This document shows, in pieces, positions 47,941 through 61,100 of a DNA stretch of 64,000 bases. Both the position numbers and the translations under genes were made by a program. The DNA is from Cheilinus undulatus. Its lineage: Eukaryota; Chordata; Actinopteri; Labriformes; Labridae. Below the pieces are notes generated by a model. It saw nothing but the letters and a program-made list of their open reading frames with translations, made no database searches and was not told the origin of the DNA. How positions within the stretch are numbered: position 1 is the first letter of the stretch; every line of letters begins with the position of its first letter. The stretch lies in the NCBI RefSeq assembly GCF_018320785.1, contig NC_054876.1, positions 23,892,212 to 23,956,211 on the forward strand, written 5' to 3'.

Positions 47941-50900
47941 TAAAGATAAAGTCAGATGCACCATACAGAGACACCCTGGCTGTATTTTCTCAAATTTGAT
48001 GTCTCTTACTTCACTTTTTAGGACAACATACTCTGCTTTATGCTCCGTGAATCTCTTATCTATACTTTTACAGCACAGCCTTATTCACTTTTTTACACTA
48101 GGGTGCAAAGTCAGTGCCTGTTTGATAAAAATCATGACTCCTCTGTTTGACATTTGCAATTTGAGGATACTTAAAAGATTTCATGTGTGGCCTTTCAAAT
48201 ACATGTTTTTTTTACCATCTAGTGATTGCTCCACCTGTTCTTTTAGTTTGTCTACTTGTATTTAACACACACAAAACAGACAGGAAAGGACTTTGGAAAT
48301 ATATAAATTAGGTAGTGTTAAACTCTACCCATCAAAATGTTGTTAATGACTGTGGATTCCAACATTCCCATACTGCAGCATAAATTAAGCCAACTAAAAG
48401 AGAAGAAGATCCAGATGGACGAGTAAGACCAAACAATGCCAGCCTTAACTCTTGCACAGCCAGCATGCTTCTACATGCTGCAAGTGAGATTAATTGAGCA
48501 GGGTGTAACAAAATTATTTTGACGCCTAAAAGTTCAACAGGTGTATGAATTCAAGCTTGTTTCTATTTTTAAATCAGCTTGCATTGTTGCTTCTTGATAA
48601 CCACAAAAATTCTTCTTTGGCTTTCTCTGAGGAAAGCATGCCTCCTTGTTAAAAAAAAAAAAGTTTACGTATAAGAAATGAGCGTTTTGAAAAATCCAGT
48701 CCAAAAGGTCAGAATTAAACATGTTTAGCACACTTATTTCTATGCTTGAATTCAAGGCAGTTGGAGGATGCTACTGTTGATAATCACCAACAGGTGGCAC
48801 AATGTTTCTAGTGAGAAACTCCCTCTTTCACTCCTGCAGGCCTCCTGCTCCACTGTGGTTGTGTTTGAAGTAGTCTAGTGGGGAAAACCATTTGCTATGG
48901 ACTGGGCTGGAATGAAGGGGGGTGATGTGTGTGCCAACAGCCTCATGCTGCTCTCTATTTATAATCAACATATGTTGTGGTTATTGTTAGAATCTCTCTG
49001 CCTGTCTGTCTCTCCAGCAGTCATGCAGAGAGATAAACTGTCTGTTCTACATTTTGTTATCAAGTTTTTGTGGTTTGGATTATCACCATAAATTAAATGT
49101 GGATTTATAATTCATTGCCAATTGTAATTATTTCATCTTCCTTTCCCATTTCTGTCTCTTTTGCTTTCTTTGTTGTCCACATGATTTTGCTGCTATTATA
49201 ACACCTGTGCTACTGTGGGTAATGTAATTATAATAAGTAAGGGTCAGGCTGGAAGTCAGTGACGTTGATGTCAGCAGCTTGTGCCAGAAAAGACAATGAG
49301 GTGTTGAAGGGGGAAGGTGGCAATACAAGGAAATGTGAGCCTGAGGAAATATCCCAAGGTTAAGAAAATAAATGAAGTACAACACAAGGAAGTGTGCTGT
49401 TAAAATTTAATGTTACAGTACAATGCTTTGTGGTGGGTTAAAACTGTTAACTGGGAAAAAATGGACTACACCTCTCAGTTTCCTGCTAGTGTAAAAAAAT
49501 GAAGTCAAACTACCTCTGTGATGGGCACTGACAAATCGTTCTGTCATTTAAGCCAGAATACTTAGCGGGAATGCACCAGGAGAACCAATGTATTGCTACC
49601 CAACCTCATACACACCTTTTACTGGTGGGTTTTGCTTAGCAGAACCCCGCGGTCATTTTGTGTTCTCACTGCAATATTTAAACGGAGCCATAGCATATGC
49701 TATCCTTGCATCACTATGTCAGAGTCTGCTATTCCCATACTAGTCACACTTTGCATTATGGGATGGCTTCAAGACGCTCTGGTGCCCTTATATTTGAAAT
49801 AATGCAGTGAAAATTCCCTCTTAATGCCCCTATGGTAGATAAGAATGATAAAACATTCTCCAGGGTTAACCTTGCAAAGCAGATGGATTTGCAAGACATC
49901 ACGTCTGTCATCAGGCAAGTACATCTTAAAAAGCTCCAATCCACACCGTTTGATGGATATTTGAAACAGTCGATCTGTCATGTCAGGTTACAAGGCAGTA
50001 GCTATGGGTTAGGTTAAACTGTACTTTAAGTTGATAGCAATGGCTGCCACTGGTGTAGCATTTAGCTCAGATGTAGCTCTAGTATGGCATCAGTTTTATC
50101 TGGACTGGATTTCTTTAAAAACAGCCCTGAAAGCTTTGACATGAAGGAAGAGGTGTTTTTGCTCTTCTCTCAACCAGTGTTAAGTTTAGGGTTAAGTTGT
50201 ACTATTAGCCAGTGTATAATGGCTACTACTGCTGTAACTATTAGCTCTGATGTAGCTGTACCATGGTGGTGTTGATTGGCACTCTGCATGAAGATGTCTG
50301 GTGTTTAGTTTTCAGTTAAGACATATCCGATGAGCTAGTTTTGATATTATAATGAAAAAATAGCCAGCCAGTATTGTAGAAGAAGATTTTCTGGTTCCCA
50401 AATTGGGCCACACTGCGCTGAAGTTTGGGAAAGGCTGTTATATAATCTTGCATGCAACTTCAGAAGAATTTAATTGGAATTGAGAAAAAAGGACTGGACT
50501 AATAGCTGAACTTATGTGAATGCCTCTAGAGATTAATTAAAGCTAATTGTTCCAAAATGACTGTATTTAGGTTTATATTATTAAAGTGTATCTGATGTGC
50601 CTCACCTCTTTTGCTCTTTGCACTGACTGACCTACACATAATAACTTCCTGCTGAAATACAAGTGCATCATACTTCTCAAACTATAAACTGAAACCAGAA
50701 TGCCTCTGACACCGAATAGTGTCATCTGTATTATACAAAATGTGTTTATGGGGTATATTTTATTTTCCCCTTACTGCGATTGATTGAAAAATAAAGTTAC
50801 TCTGTAGACTTAGACTTTTGCTGACAAAACATATTTAAATGTGCTAAAACAGTTAGTTGATAAATCAATATACTGAAGGCCAGTGAGTTAAGTAACACGC

Positions 50901-51592
50901 AGTGCAGAACATGTTGCATGCACACCACCACAGGGAGTATAGTGAGGGAAAAATGAAGCTCCCATAAGCTTTGGGGCTAAAAGTAATAATGGACCTCTAA
51001 ATACTGGACACGGTGTAATATTAGACCAACTCTGAGTCATGAGAGAGTTGTTTGCCCCCTGCTGCTCCCCTGTACTCCTCCACCAGCTGCCTCTGTCCAT
51101 CCATCCTTCACTGTTCCCCCACCTAAAAATACACTCCTGCTCTTACTGAGGAAAATCCCTGCTTTGACCTAGCTTCAACACACACACACACACACATAAA
51201 CACTGACATGACTCGGTTGGCACCCTTCATGGAAACTTTTCCTCTACAATTTACTGGATGAAACACATTTTCTGGAGGGCCACTGGATGACGCAGCAAAA
51301 ACTCAGGAAGCTATAACCATGAGCTCAGTTTGAAATACAGAACGATCTTAATGTTATTACTGCCCCTTGAATGAACAAACTCTCAATGGTTGCCTGCAGG
51401 AGCTGAGTTTTTATAGCTGACTAAGTGAAAAAGTCAGATAAGCCTGTTCCAGTGACATAGACAGTCAGGATCAAAGTCTGCAGGTAGGAGTGAAGACTGT
51501 CAGCTTCGCTCACCGCCTATAGGCAGAAAGATAAAGAAGTTTGCATGCTGCTGCATTACCAGAGCTCTCTCTTTTTGCATATCCTGTCTCTT

Positions 51593-51645
<53 letters not shown>

Positions 51646-51760
51646 GCCTGTCTCTCTCACGGAAGGAGGGAGGGGGTGAACCAGTTAGCATTATAGACCT
51701 ATATTAGCTTCAAGGCTTGACTAAGAGGTGTTTGTCTCATGTGAATAAATGCCAGAGCAA
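47941..51760. other. Spacer between fam89b and ehbp1l1
   Basis: No supported exon on either strand; only short shadow frames are present. Simple repeats: (CA)n at 51,179-51,196 and a long CT tract at 51,586-51,650. Confidence 0.5.
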
Positions 51761-51784
51761 TACAGAGAGAGAGAGAGAGCGAGA
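51586..51784. repeat. CT tract and short GA tract near the ehbp1l1 promoter
   Basis: A CT/TTTCT microsatellite of about 65 bases (51,586-51,650) is followed about 110 bases on by a (GA)n run (51,765-51,784). Opposed pyrimidine and purine tracts could pair or form triplex structure just upstream of the ehbp1l1 5' UTR. Confidence 0.8.
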
Positions 51785-52153
51785 GCTCGTTTTGGCGTTT
51801 GTTTGAAACTTTAGCTAATGACAGCGAGCAGGGCGGACTCGGTTCCTCTTTGATTCTCTGCTCATACAAACGTTACTTCTGTATTTCAGGAGTTTCTTTT
51901 GGGCAACGACCTTCATTTTTTGCTGCGAGCGTCACTCAACTTTTTTCCAATGAGAGCGAGCCGCAGCTTGTGTGGAGTTCACCATCCCCTCATCATCATC
52001 ATTACAGGAAACAGCAGAGGAAGAAGCGGACAATTTAACGGCCTTTAAGACCAGGAGACTGTGGATTATTGTTCCGCAGAGGAATACCCTATAGTGCTTT
52101 TCGTTTCTTTTATTTACTTTATTTGTTTCAGACTCTTTTAACTGGAGGAAGTC

Positions 52154-55100
52154 ATGACTTCAGTGTGGAAGAGACTACAACGAGTTGGTAAAAAGGCGTC
52201 AAAGTTTCAGTTCGTTGCCTCTTATCAGGAACTCGTGTTGGAGTGTACCAAGAAATGGTAAGTTTTCAGGTACTGTATCTCTTGTACATGAGCTTTTTTC
52301 CCTACTGCGTGTGGAGTTTGTTATTAGTGATGATAGACTCCATGGTCAACCATGTTTGGGTCTTTCCGCTATACTGAGGAGGATGTGGGCGTCCCTCATG
52401 TATGTACATGTGCTCAGCTGATCCGGAGTGAGTTCGATTCCCAGCCCCGCCTATCGATAAAACAACGTGTGAGTGTTAGAGAGGAAGTTATCAATAAATC
52501 GTCCTTAACAAGTATCATACAGTGATATTGTAGTGTTCTGACAAATGAAAAATTATGAATTAGTAACAGTTGTTTACTAAGATATCATCTTTGCATGACA
52601 CAGAAATATCTGGCTATGTGAAGGCTACATTATAGACTAAACTGCAAGATTCAATCTATTAGGTATTGCATGTTTAATTAGTCAGATCATGTTTGAGAGA
52701 CAAAAGCTCAACCTTTGATCATACTGGACAAGTTTATCATAAAGCACCATTCAACAGGACATTAGGGACGTCATATAGCAAAAAAACAGAAAAATACATT
52801 TAAATTCTAAAAATGTTTCACTTTAAGCCCAATGACCACTGACATGATCAATAATCACATTGAAACCATTAAATATGATTACTGTATAGGTTCTTAGTTG
52901 TAAATAAACCTAGCATATAAAGTAAGTACATTTGTGTTTGGTAAATTATTCTTTTGTTGTAACAGTGCCTTTTAAATAGTGCCACATTTTTAAGGAACAT
53001 GCGTTTGTGGGATGAGAAGCAGAGCTGAGTATGTGGGCTGGCCCATGAAAAATTTGCCAAGTCTTCTCTGCTAATGCCAATCAGCTTGCTCTGCCATTGA
53101 CTCCTGGTTGGTATTGTTTGGTGGATTGGATGATTAAAGTCTGAAGAAAAAACACACATTGGCAACTTAGCTGTTTATTCATTTAGCAAACAGGAGCCTC
53201 AGTTGCGTGTAGAAGAACCATACCTAGAATAATAATGACAAGCCTTGCTGAACATAACAGGTGTCACTCAGGCATATGATTGTCAGGACTAAGGAGTACA
53301 AAAAAACTTAAGACAAGAGTCAAATAGCAATGGCAGAATAAGCTGTTTGGCATTTGCAGAAGAGGTTTGGCCAACTTTTCATGGTCACAATCCACATACT
53401 CAGCTCTGCTGCTCATCCCACAAGTGCATGTTCCTTACAGATGTGGCACAATTTTAAAAGGAAATAAACAGTTTTTTCCCCAAAAGATATAAGATGTAAT
53501 GCCTAGAAGCATTATTTCAAGAAAGAATCTAAAAAATGTCCTTACTTTCTGTGCGAAGTTTTTATTTCACTGTAAACCCATCAACCACTAACTTGACTAG
53601 TTAATCACATTTAAGCCATTAAAAACAAATAACAATATAGCTCCTTAGGTGTAAATACGTAAGTGTTTCATAAGTCAAACAACGATAAACTAGGCCCATG
53701 TATCTTTTAGTTTTGGACCAGAAATGTTGGACTTCGGAAAACTGATGATATTATTTTAGCCCAGTTAACTTATTGATTGAGAAAACAGTCAACATAATGA
53801 TTTTCAATTAAGTAAACTTTAAACAATATGTGCAGAAAGAACATTTTGAAAACTCTAAGTCTGAAGTGCCTTTTGGATTTGGATATATCCAGTCATAATA
53901 TATGATCAAAATGAAGGAACTGTTTTTAACTGTTTAAACTCTCTCTCTGCAACAGTAGCGTTGCGGTGCTTCCCTCTCTTGTGTAATTACTGTTGTGTGT
54001 CTTGCTAAACATTTGGGATGTGGCCAGGTGATGAAGCATGGCTCATTGTGCCACTGGTACACAACGCTGAACGGAAGAAATAAATCATAGTTGGGAAGTG
54101 TACAGAAATGTTACATTATGAAGTATCTGTCTACGTTCCTGTATATTTCTGTAATTACTCTGAAGCATTTTAAAAACATCAATTGTAATATTTCGTATGT
54201 ATTTCCAAGCCTACTCTGCCATGTCTTTAACTTTGGACTTTATTGCACTTTTCTATCTCTCCTGATTACACTGATGTTGGAATAATTATATAATCTCCTT
54301 GTCAGCAGCATGATAAGAAACACAGATGAGTTCCTTTATCCTGTAACAACTGAAGTCTCTCGTCAATAAAGTTTCTGATTTTGATCAGCAGCTTGGAGCC
54401 TGTGTTTTAAGACCACAGTGATTTAGAAAGAGAGGCAACACCCACAGACAGCATGATGAGATCAGAGTTGGTAAGTCTTTGGTGGCGAGCTGTTCAAACA
54501 GGGTTAAACCAGAGGGGAGAGAGACAACAGGAGGAAGTGAGGAAAGACCTGTGGTTAATCCAAAGTTTCAGTCATGTTACTTTAGACATGTGCTCTTTTC
54601 TAAAGATGTCACCTGTCTTTTATTCATACAGGATTGTAACTATCATTTTTTATAAAACTTATTGACAGTTCAAACATCAGAGAGGCAGGAAATAACCCAT
54701 CGCCACGTAGAGGGCTGAAAATGTCTCACGAGTGTCATGTTTGTGAGCAAGTGTTTGGGTGTTTCTAATTTAGTGCTATGATTTGAGGCCATTGGCTTTC
54801 TTCAACCACACAGACTTGTTAGTGAGACGCATACTTGCTGTGTGTGTGATGACTAGCAACTGAAAGTATCAGCCAATGCAGCAAGATTGATTTCAGTTGC
54901 AGCAGGCAGATTTTAGTAAAAGAAGAAAGCTTTAAAAACCTGTTCAATCAGTCAATTAATCCATCTTTATTTGTATAGTGACATTTTAGAACCAAAGTTA
55001 TCTCAAGACACTTTACACAGTAGGCAGGTCCACATTATACTCATAGGTGTCTTGGTGGCCTCTCTCACTCAGCTTGTGAGGATGGCCTGATCTAGGCAGC

Positions 55101-58100
55101 TTTACACATGTGCCAGATTCCTTCCATTTCTTGATGACAGATTCAACTGAACTCAGGGATGTTCAGTGCCTCTTATGTTTTTTTATAACCATCCCCTGAC
55201 TTATACTTTTCACTAACCTTTTCTCCGAGTTGCTTGGAGTGTTCTTTTGTCTTCATGGTGTAATGGTAGCCAGGAAGAACCAACCCTTATCACCAGAAGC
55301 TAAATAGTAGCAGCATTTAGCCTCGCCACAGTGTTGAAGAAAACCTTACCTTTAACAGGCATGAACCTTGAGCAGATCTAGACTAATGTTGACAGCCATC
55401 TGCTGAAGCCATGCTGGGGTTGGAAAGGGGAAGGGGTGGGGGAGAAGAAACAACAACACTTATCTAGGTATAAACATATCTTCCATTTGGTTGGATATGG
55501 CTATAGCAATAATGATGGCAGCATATGTGAAGAGTTAGCAATGACCACCATGATTTATAGAAACAGAGAAACATTAACATTAATTAAGGAGAGAGAGAAT
55601 CTCCCTGGCTATGACCACATGTAGTCTAAGCCTGCAGCATAACTAACTAAGGGCTGGTCCAGGCCTGAGCCACTATAAGCTTGATCAAAGAATGAAGTCT
55701 ACTCTTGAAGGAAGAGAGAATGTCTACCTCTCGAACCCCGAAAGGTAGATGATTCCAAAGGAGAGGGGCCTGATAACTGAAGGATCTACCTTCCATACTA
55801 CTGTTAGAGACTGACGGTACCACGAGCAGGCCAGCATTTTGGGTGCACAATGATCTAGAGGGATAACATGGCACTGTGCGCTCTTTAAGATTGGTTATTG
55901 CTTGTCCTAAGAGCTTTGTATGTGAAAAGAAGAATGTTCTACACTATCTGATCATCTTTATTAAGAGACAGACACAGGTGGCTACTGACCAGAGAAACCT
56001 GGACCTTTGGAAGGTTAAGACCGATTTTTACTCACCACTTCGTCAGGTATACCTGTTCAAGTATGTATCAATGTACATGTCTAATCAGCCATTTACATGG
56101 AAGCAACCAATGCAGTTAAGCATATAGCCATGGTGATATGCCCTGGTTCAAATCAAGCATCAGAATAGAGAAGAAAGGTGATTTGAGGGACTTGCCATGA
56201 TTATGTGTGACAGATGGGCTACCCTGAGTATTCAAAATCTGCTGATCTAATGTTGATCTGCTTTACCATTTCTGGGGTTTACAGAGAATGGTCTGTGAGA
56301 AATTATTCAGTGAGCACAAGTCCTCTTGGCCTTACTGATAGCAGATGTCTGCCACAAGTAAGGCCCAAAGGACTTTTGGGGACTGTATAAGCTGATAGAG
56401 GTATATTTATTTATGAATTAGGCAGCAGTAACTTATATAACCACTTACTATAACTGAAGTATGTGAAAGAGCCATCTCTGAAAGCACAACTCATTGAACC
56501 TCAAAGCAGATGGACTAGACTGAGGACCACAGGTGCCAGTTCTGTCAGCTAAGAACAAGAAACTGAGGCTAAATGTCATGTGGGCTTCACAAATAGGACA
56601 ATTAAAGATTGAAAAAAACATTTTCTGGTTCTTACAATTTTCAGTTTCTGCTGAGGCCTTCAGATGGTAGGGTCAGAATTTGGCATAACACTATGAAAGC
56701 ATGACAGCTCATCAACAACCGTGCCACGTCCAAAGTCCCTTAAACTGCCACTCTTCTCCAATCTGATGCTCAGTTTGAACTTAAGCATGATCATCTTGAC
56801 CTTGTTGGCATCCCTAAATGCATTGGCGCTTGCCATGTGATAAAATATTAGAAATAGCAATAATGAGCAGTTGAACATGTACACCTAATGATGTGGTCAG
56901 TGAGCATATGTTTTTTATCTCTAAGTGGAGGAGACCAAACCAGAGTACTGGAACAGTGAGGCCAATTCCTCTATTTTTACTGTAGGCTAGAAACATTTGG
57001 GTTTGACATCAAAGGATAAATATGAGACAAGAGATCAGCATTTCAGCTTTTATTTCCAGGTATTTACATCTGGATCTGAGACATTATTTGTAATTGAACA
57101 CCAATTTTTTAGGTAAGCAAAAGTATTGGAACAAATAAACTTTTCAGATAGACATTCTTCTTCTGAGATGCTTTTCCAGGCTTTCACAGCAATCTCTTTG
57201 AGTTGTTGTTTGTTTTGGGGGGATTACTTTCTTCCTCTTAAGCAGGTTAAATGCTCCTGTATAGGATTTAAGACTGGATATTGACTTGGCCAGTCTAAAA
57301 TCTTCCATTTCTTGCCCCTGATGAACTCCTTTGTTGTTTTGGAAGTGTGTTTTGGGTCATTACCTCGCTGCATGATGAGATCAGTTTGGTTGCATCTTTC
57401 CTTAAATTGGCAGACAAAATGTTTCTGTAGACATCTGAGTTCATTTTGCTGCTACCATCATGTGTTACATCATCAATGAAGATTGTTGAGCCTGGCCCAG
57501 AAGAAGCCATGCAAGCCCAAGCCATAACATTACCTCCATTGTGTTTCACAGATGAGCTTGTATGTTTGTGATCATGAGCAGATCCTTTCTTTCTCCAAAC
57601 TTTAGCCTTTCCATCACTTTGGTAAAGGTTCATCTTTGTCTCATTATTCCATAAAACTTTGTCCCAGAATTTTAGAGGCTCATATCAGTACTTTTTGGCC
57701 TCCCTGTTCTTCTTGCTAATGAAAGGTTTGCATCTTCTGGTGAAGCCTCAATGTTTCTGTCACAATGCGGCTGTAAACAGCTGCTGTTTTCCTTGGTCTA
57801 CCTGTTTGACGTCTGTTACTAAGTACACCGGTGGTTTTTTTCTTCTTCATGACTTTCCACATGGAGGACTGGCTATGGCCAATGTTTGTGCAATGGCTCT
57901 AATTGGTTTTTCATCTTCTCTCAGCTTCACAATCAATCGCTTGTTTTTCACCCATAGACAGCTCTCTGGTTCTCATGTTGGTTACACCTCTAACTATAAA
58001 TGCTGTCTGCACAGGCAAAACCTAAATCTGGAACTGAGCGTAGACATTCAGCGTTATTTATTGTTTGAATCATCAGTGTAGTAGGACACACCTGGGCAAC

Positions 58101-61100
58101 AAAACACACCTGTCAGTCAGATGTTCCAATACTTTTGCTCACATGAAGAATGGGTGGATTCAAGCAAAAGGTGCTATCTTCTAAGTGATGTATCAGATCC
58201 AGATGTAAACACCTGGAAATAAAAGCTGAAATGTTGATCTATTGACTCATATTCATCTTTTAATGTAAACCCAAATGTTTTCAGTCTACAGCAAAAATAA
58301 AGGAAATGGCCTCACTGTTTTAATAGTTTTTCTTTAGCAGGGTGTATGAACATTGAATTGACACTCCTGAGGTGAGTGCATGTTTGAGTTTGTTGTTTTG
58401 TACCTGCTAGACGTGTATATAACCAATCATTTCCAAAAGATTGTTTACAGTCTGTAAAAATTCAGATTATGTCAAAGTTGTCTGCCAAGCAGCCCTGCCT
58501 GTGTTATCAAAGGCAGGATGTCTGTAGTGCTAAATTGACTTGATAGTGTGACAGTGAACAAGGCCTCCTGACAGATACTCACCATCACATGTGGCTTGTA
58601 GATAAAGAAACACAGAGTGGCCAAAGATAAACAGGGCTTACACGGTAACCGTCAGAAAATGATAAAATGATGTTGACACAGACGCTCCAATGGCACCAAC
58701 ATAATTAGAGACTCAGCAACAGTACTGTTTTTTACAGTAGCGCCATGTATGCCTTTAATAAGAGTTTATTTCTTTTATTGTCTGTTCATATTTGAGCATA
58801 TGTAATATGATCTCTTGTCAGCTGGGGAATAAAACCATTGTTTGCTCAATAGCAAAGCACCAATTTAATGTTGTCCAATTGTAGCCTGTGTAAAACCACC
58901 ATTGTTACTGAGCTCAGTGCTACATGGTATTATGTCTGTTTTAGATCACACTTTCTTCCCTACTGTTTTTCCTTCTCATCCTCTACCCTCCCTATGAGTA
59001 TGCCAGGTTATTTGAGACACCACTCCTGACCCCCTAACACACATACCAAACAAACACATGTACAGACACCACCCTGACTCCTCATCACTGACAAACTAAA
59101 ACTCCAGACCACATTCAGTGGTCATCTATAGATATTCTAAAGAAGAAGTCAGCTATGATATATAGCGCTGTTAAACAGTGCTGGTGTTTTTTTTTTTTTG
59201 TGGCCTGTGTTTGCTAGCCTCTTGTGAGGGGGGTTCCTACTTCCTGTTAAGAGGCGCGCCTCACATTCAGAGGGTCAAAGCTTCCAGTTTCACTTCCTGT
59301 CCAGATGAGGACTGAGAAAAAAACAATGGGACACATGTTTATTATGAGTTCAGGCGCACATACTTCAAAATGAGCATACATCCACCCACAATGAACACTG
59401 AATTTTGCATCTAGTTAGACAAACACCTTAACACCACTTACACACACTTCAATTCAGCTTTTATCTTTGGCTTAGAGGCAATATTGTTCAGTGCTGACAG
59501 TCATAAGACCCTCTATTAGACCTTGTGTTTCTTTCTTTTCTTGTTTTAGTATCTGTCTTTATTGGTGCGTTCAACAGCAGCTTAGTTTTATCAAACCTCT
59601 TGTGTACTTTGTTGGTTCTAGGTTGTTTTTAATCGGCAAATTCTTCTTCCACATAATATTTACTGCTTTCACTGACAGTCCTCACCACTATCAAAACAAT
59701 CTCTCCATGACATGGAAAGGAAGGATAGAAACAAAATCAAGTGTTGAAAAGCAACAGCAGCTGCAATATAAAGCAATGAGCCCAATCCTTTCTCTATAGG
59801 TTGGCCAAAATGTGCACTTGAAGAAGAAAAAAAACACACCGCCAGTGATAGTTCTAAGATATGAGGACATCTCTGGACTTTTTAAGGGGCTCAGACTGTT
59901 TTTTTAGGTTAACAACTCTTTTTAGCAAACAGGTATCCAACATCCCTCTTCTCTTTTGTCCTTGTGTCATCTAGCTCCACATGTGTTTGTGTCTTTCTGC
60001 TGTAGAGAAAGCCACATTTTCTGAAAAACAGCTTTCCAGATGTGTAATGCCCTTTTAATGAGCATTAGTACCTTTTATTTTCTGCGTGACATGATGTCAC
60101 TCTGTGTTTTGAGTCACGTTTCTGTGTTTCCATAGGCAACCAGATAAGCTAAGGGTGGTGTGGACCAGGAGGAACAGACGTATGTGCTCCAAGGTGAATC
60201 CCCTCTCAAACCACAAACTTACAGACACACAAACAGAAGCACGCCCACAGTCTGATCACACTGTTTGTCCTGCAGCTCCACAGCTGGCAGCCTGGAATCA
60301 AAAACCCATACAGAGGCATGGTGGTGTGGCCCGTCCCTGAGAACATCGACATCTCCGTTACGCTTTTCAAGGTAGAAGACTGGAACACACTTTTTACACT
60401 CTACAGACAAAAAGAAGAAAAACAACACACAAAGAGAAGGAATATAACAGACTCATAATCTTATTACAGAACCTTGAGTGTTTTTTTTTATCAATATGAA
60501 GATATTCTAACATGTTCAATCACACTCTACAACCAACAACCAGAAACATGTAGTTTTGATTTGTTATAATGTTCTTTGGGCATTTTCAGTACATGTCACC
60601 TGAATGATCTATTTTCTTTATGTTTGGTTGTTGAGGTGCTCCTCTTGAATTGGATTTCTGAACTGTTGTTACAAGTGTGCTCTGTTTACTACATAAAGGC
60701 ATAAACAGTTGCAAATAAGAAGAAAACAATAAAATTGGTCTCAACCGCTCTGACTGAAAAAATGTATTTAATAATTAACAGGTGTGGCCAAATACTTTTG
60801 TCCATATATTATATCTACCAGTGTATAATATAAAATCAATGTGCAGTATATATAGATATGAGAGTGGATAATAATGGTAAATATGAATAATATCACAGTC
60901 ATCAGATAGAAAGTACATCATGATTGTGACAGAAAGTTTTACAGTCAGGTGACAAACTTTCATGCGTTCATTATCAAATACAACTTTTAAATGGCTCATA
61001 CTGCAGACACCAAGCACCAACCTCTTGTGTCAAAAAAGAAGCCAAAGTGAGGGGCAAGTAGATAAAAAAGTCAATTTGAGGCTGGCTGAAAAGGCAAAAG

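Noticed and set aside
47660-48265. 201-codon plus-strand frame
   Set aside because: Shadow of fam89b exon 2 in another frame; the Arg/Lys-rich part is the out-of-frame reading of the acidic run.
57659-58081. 140-codon plus-strand frame
   Set aside because: Antisense of the degraded Tc1 transposase; the minus strand carries the recognisable sequence.
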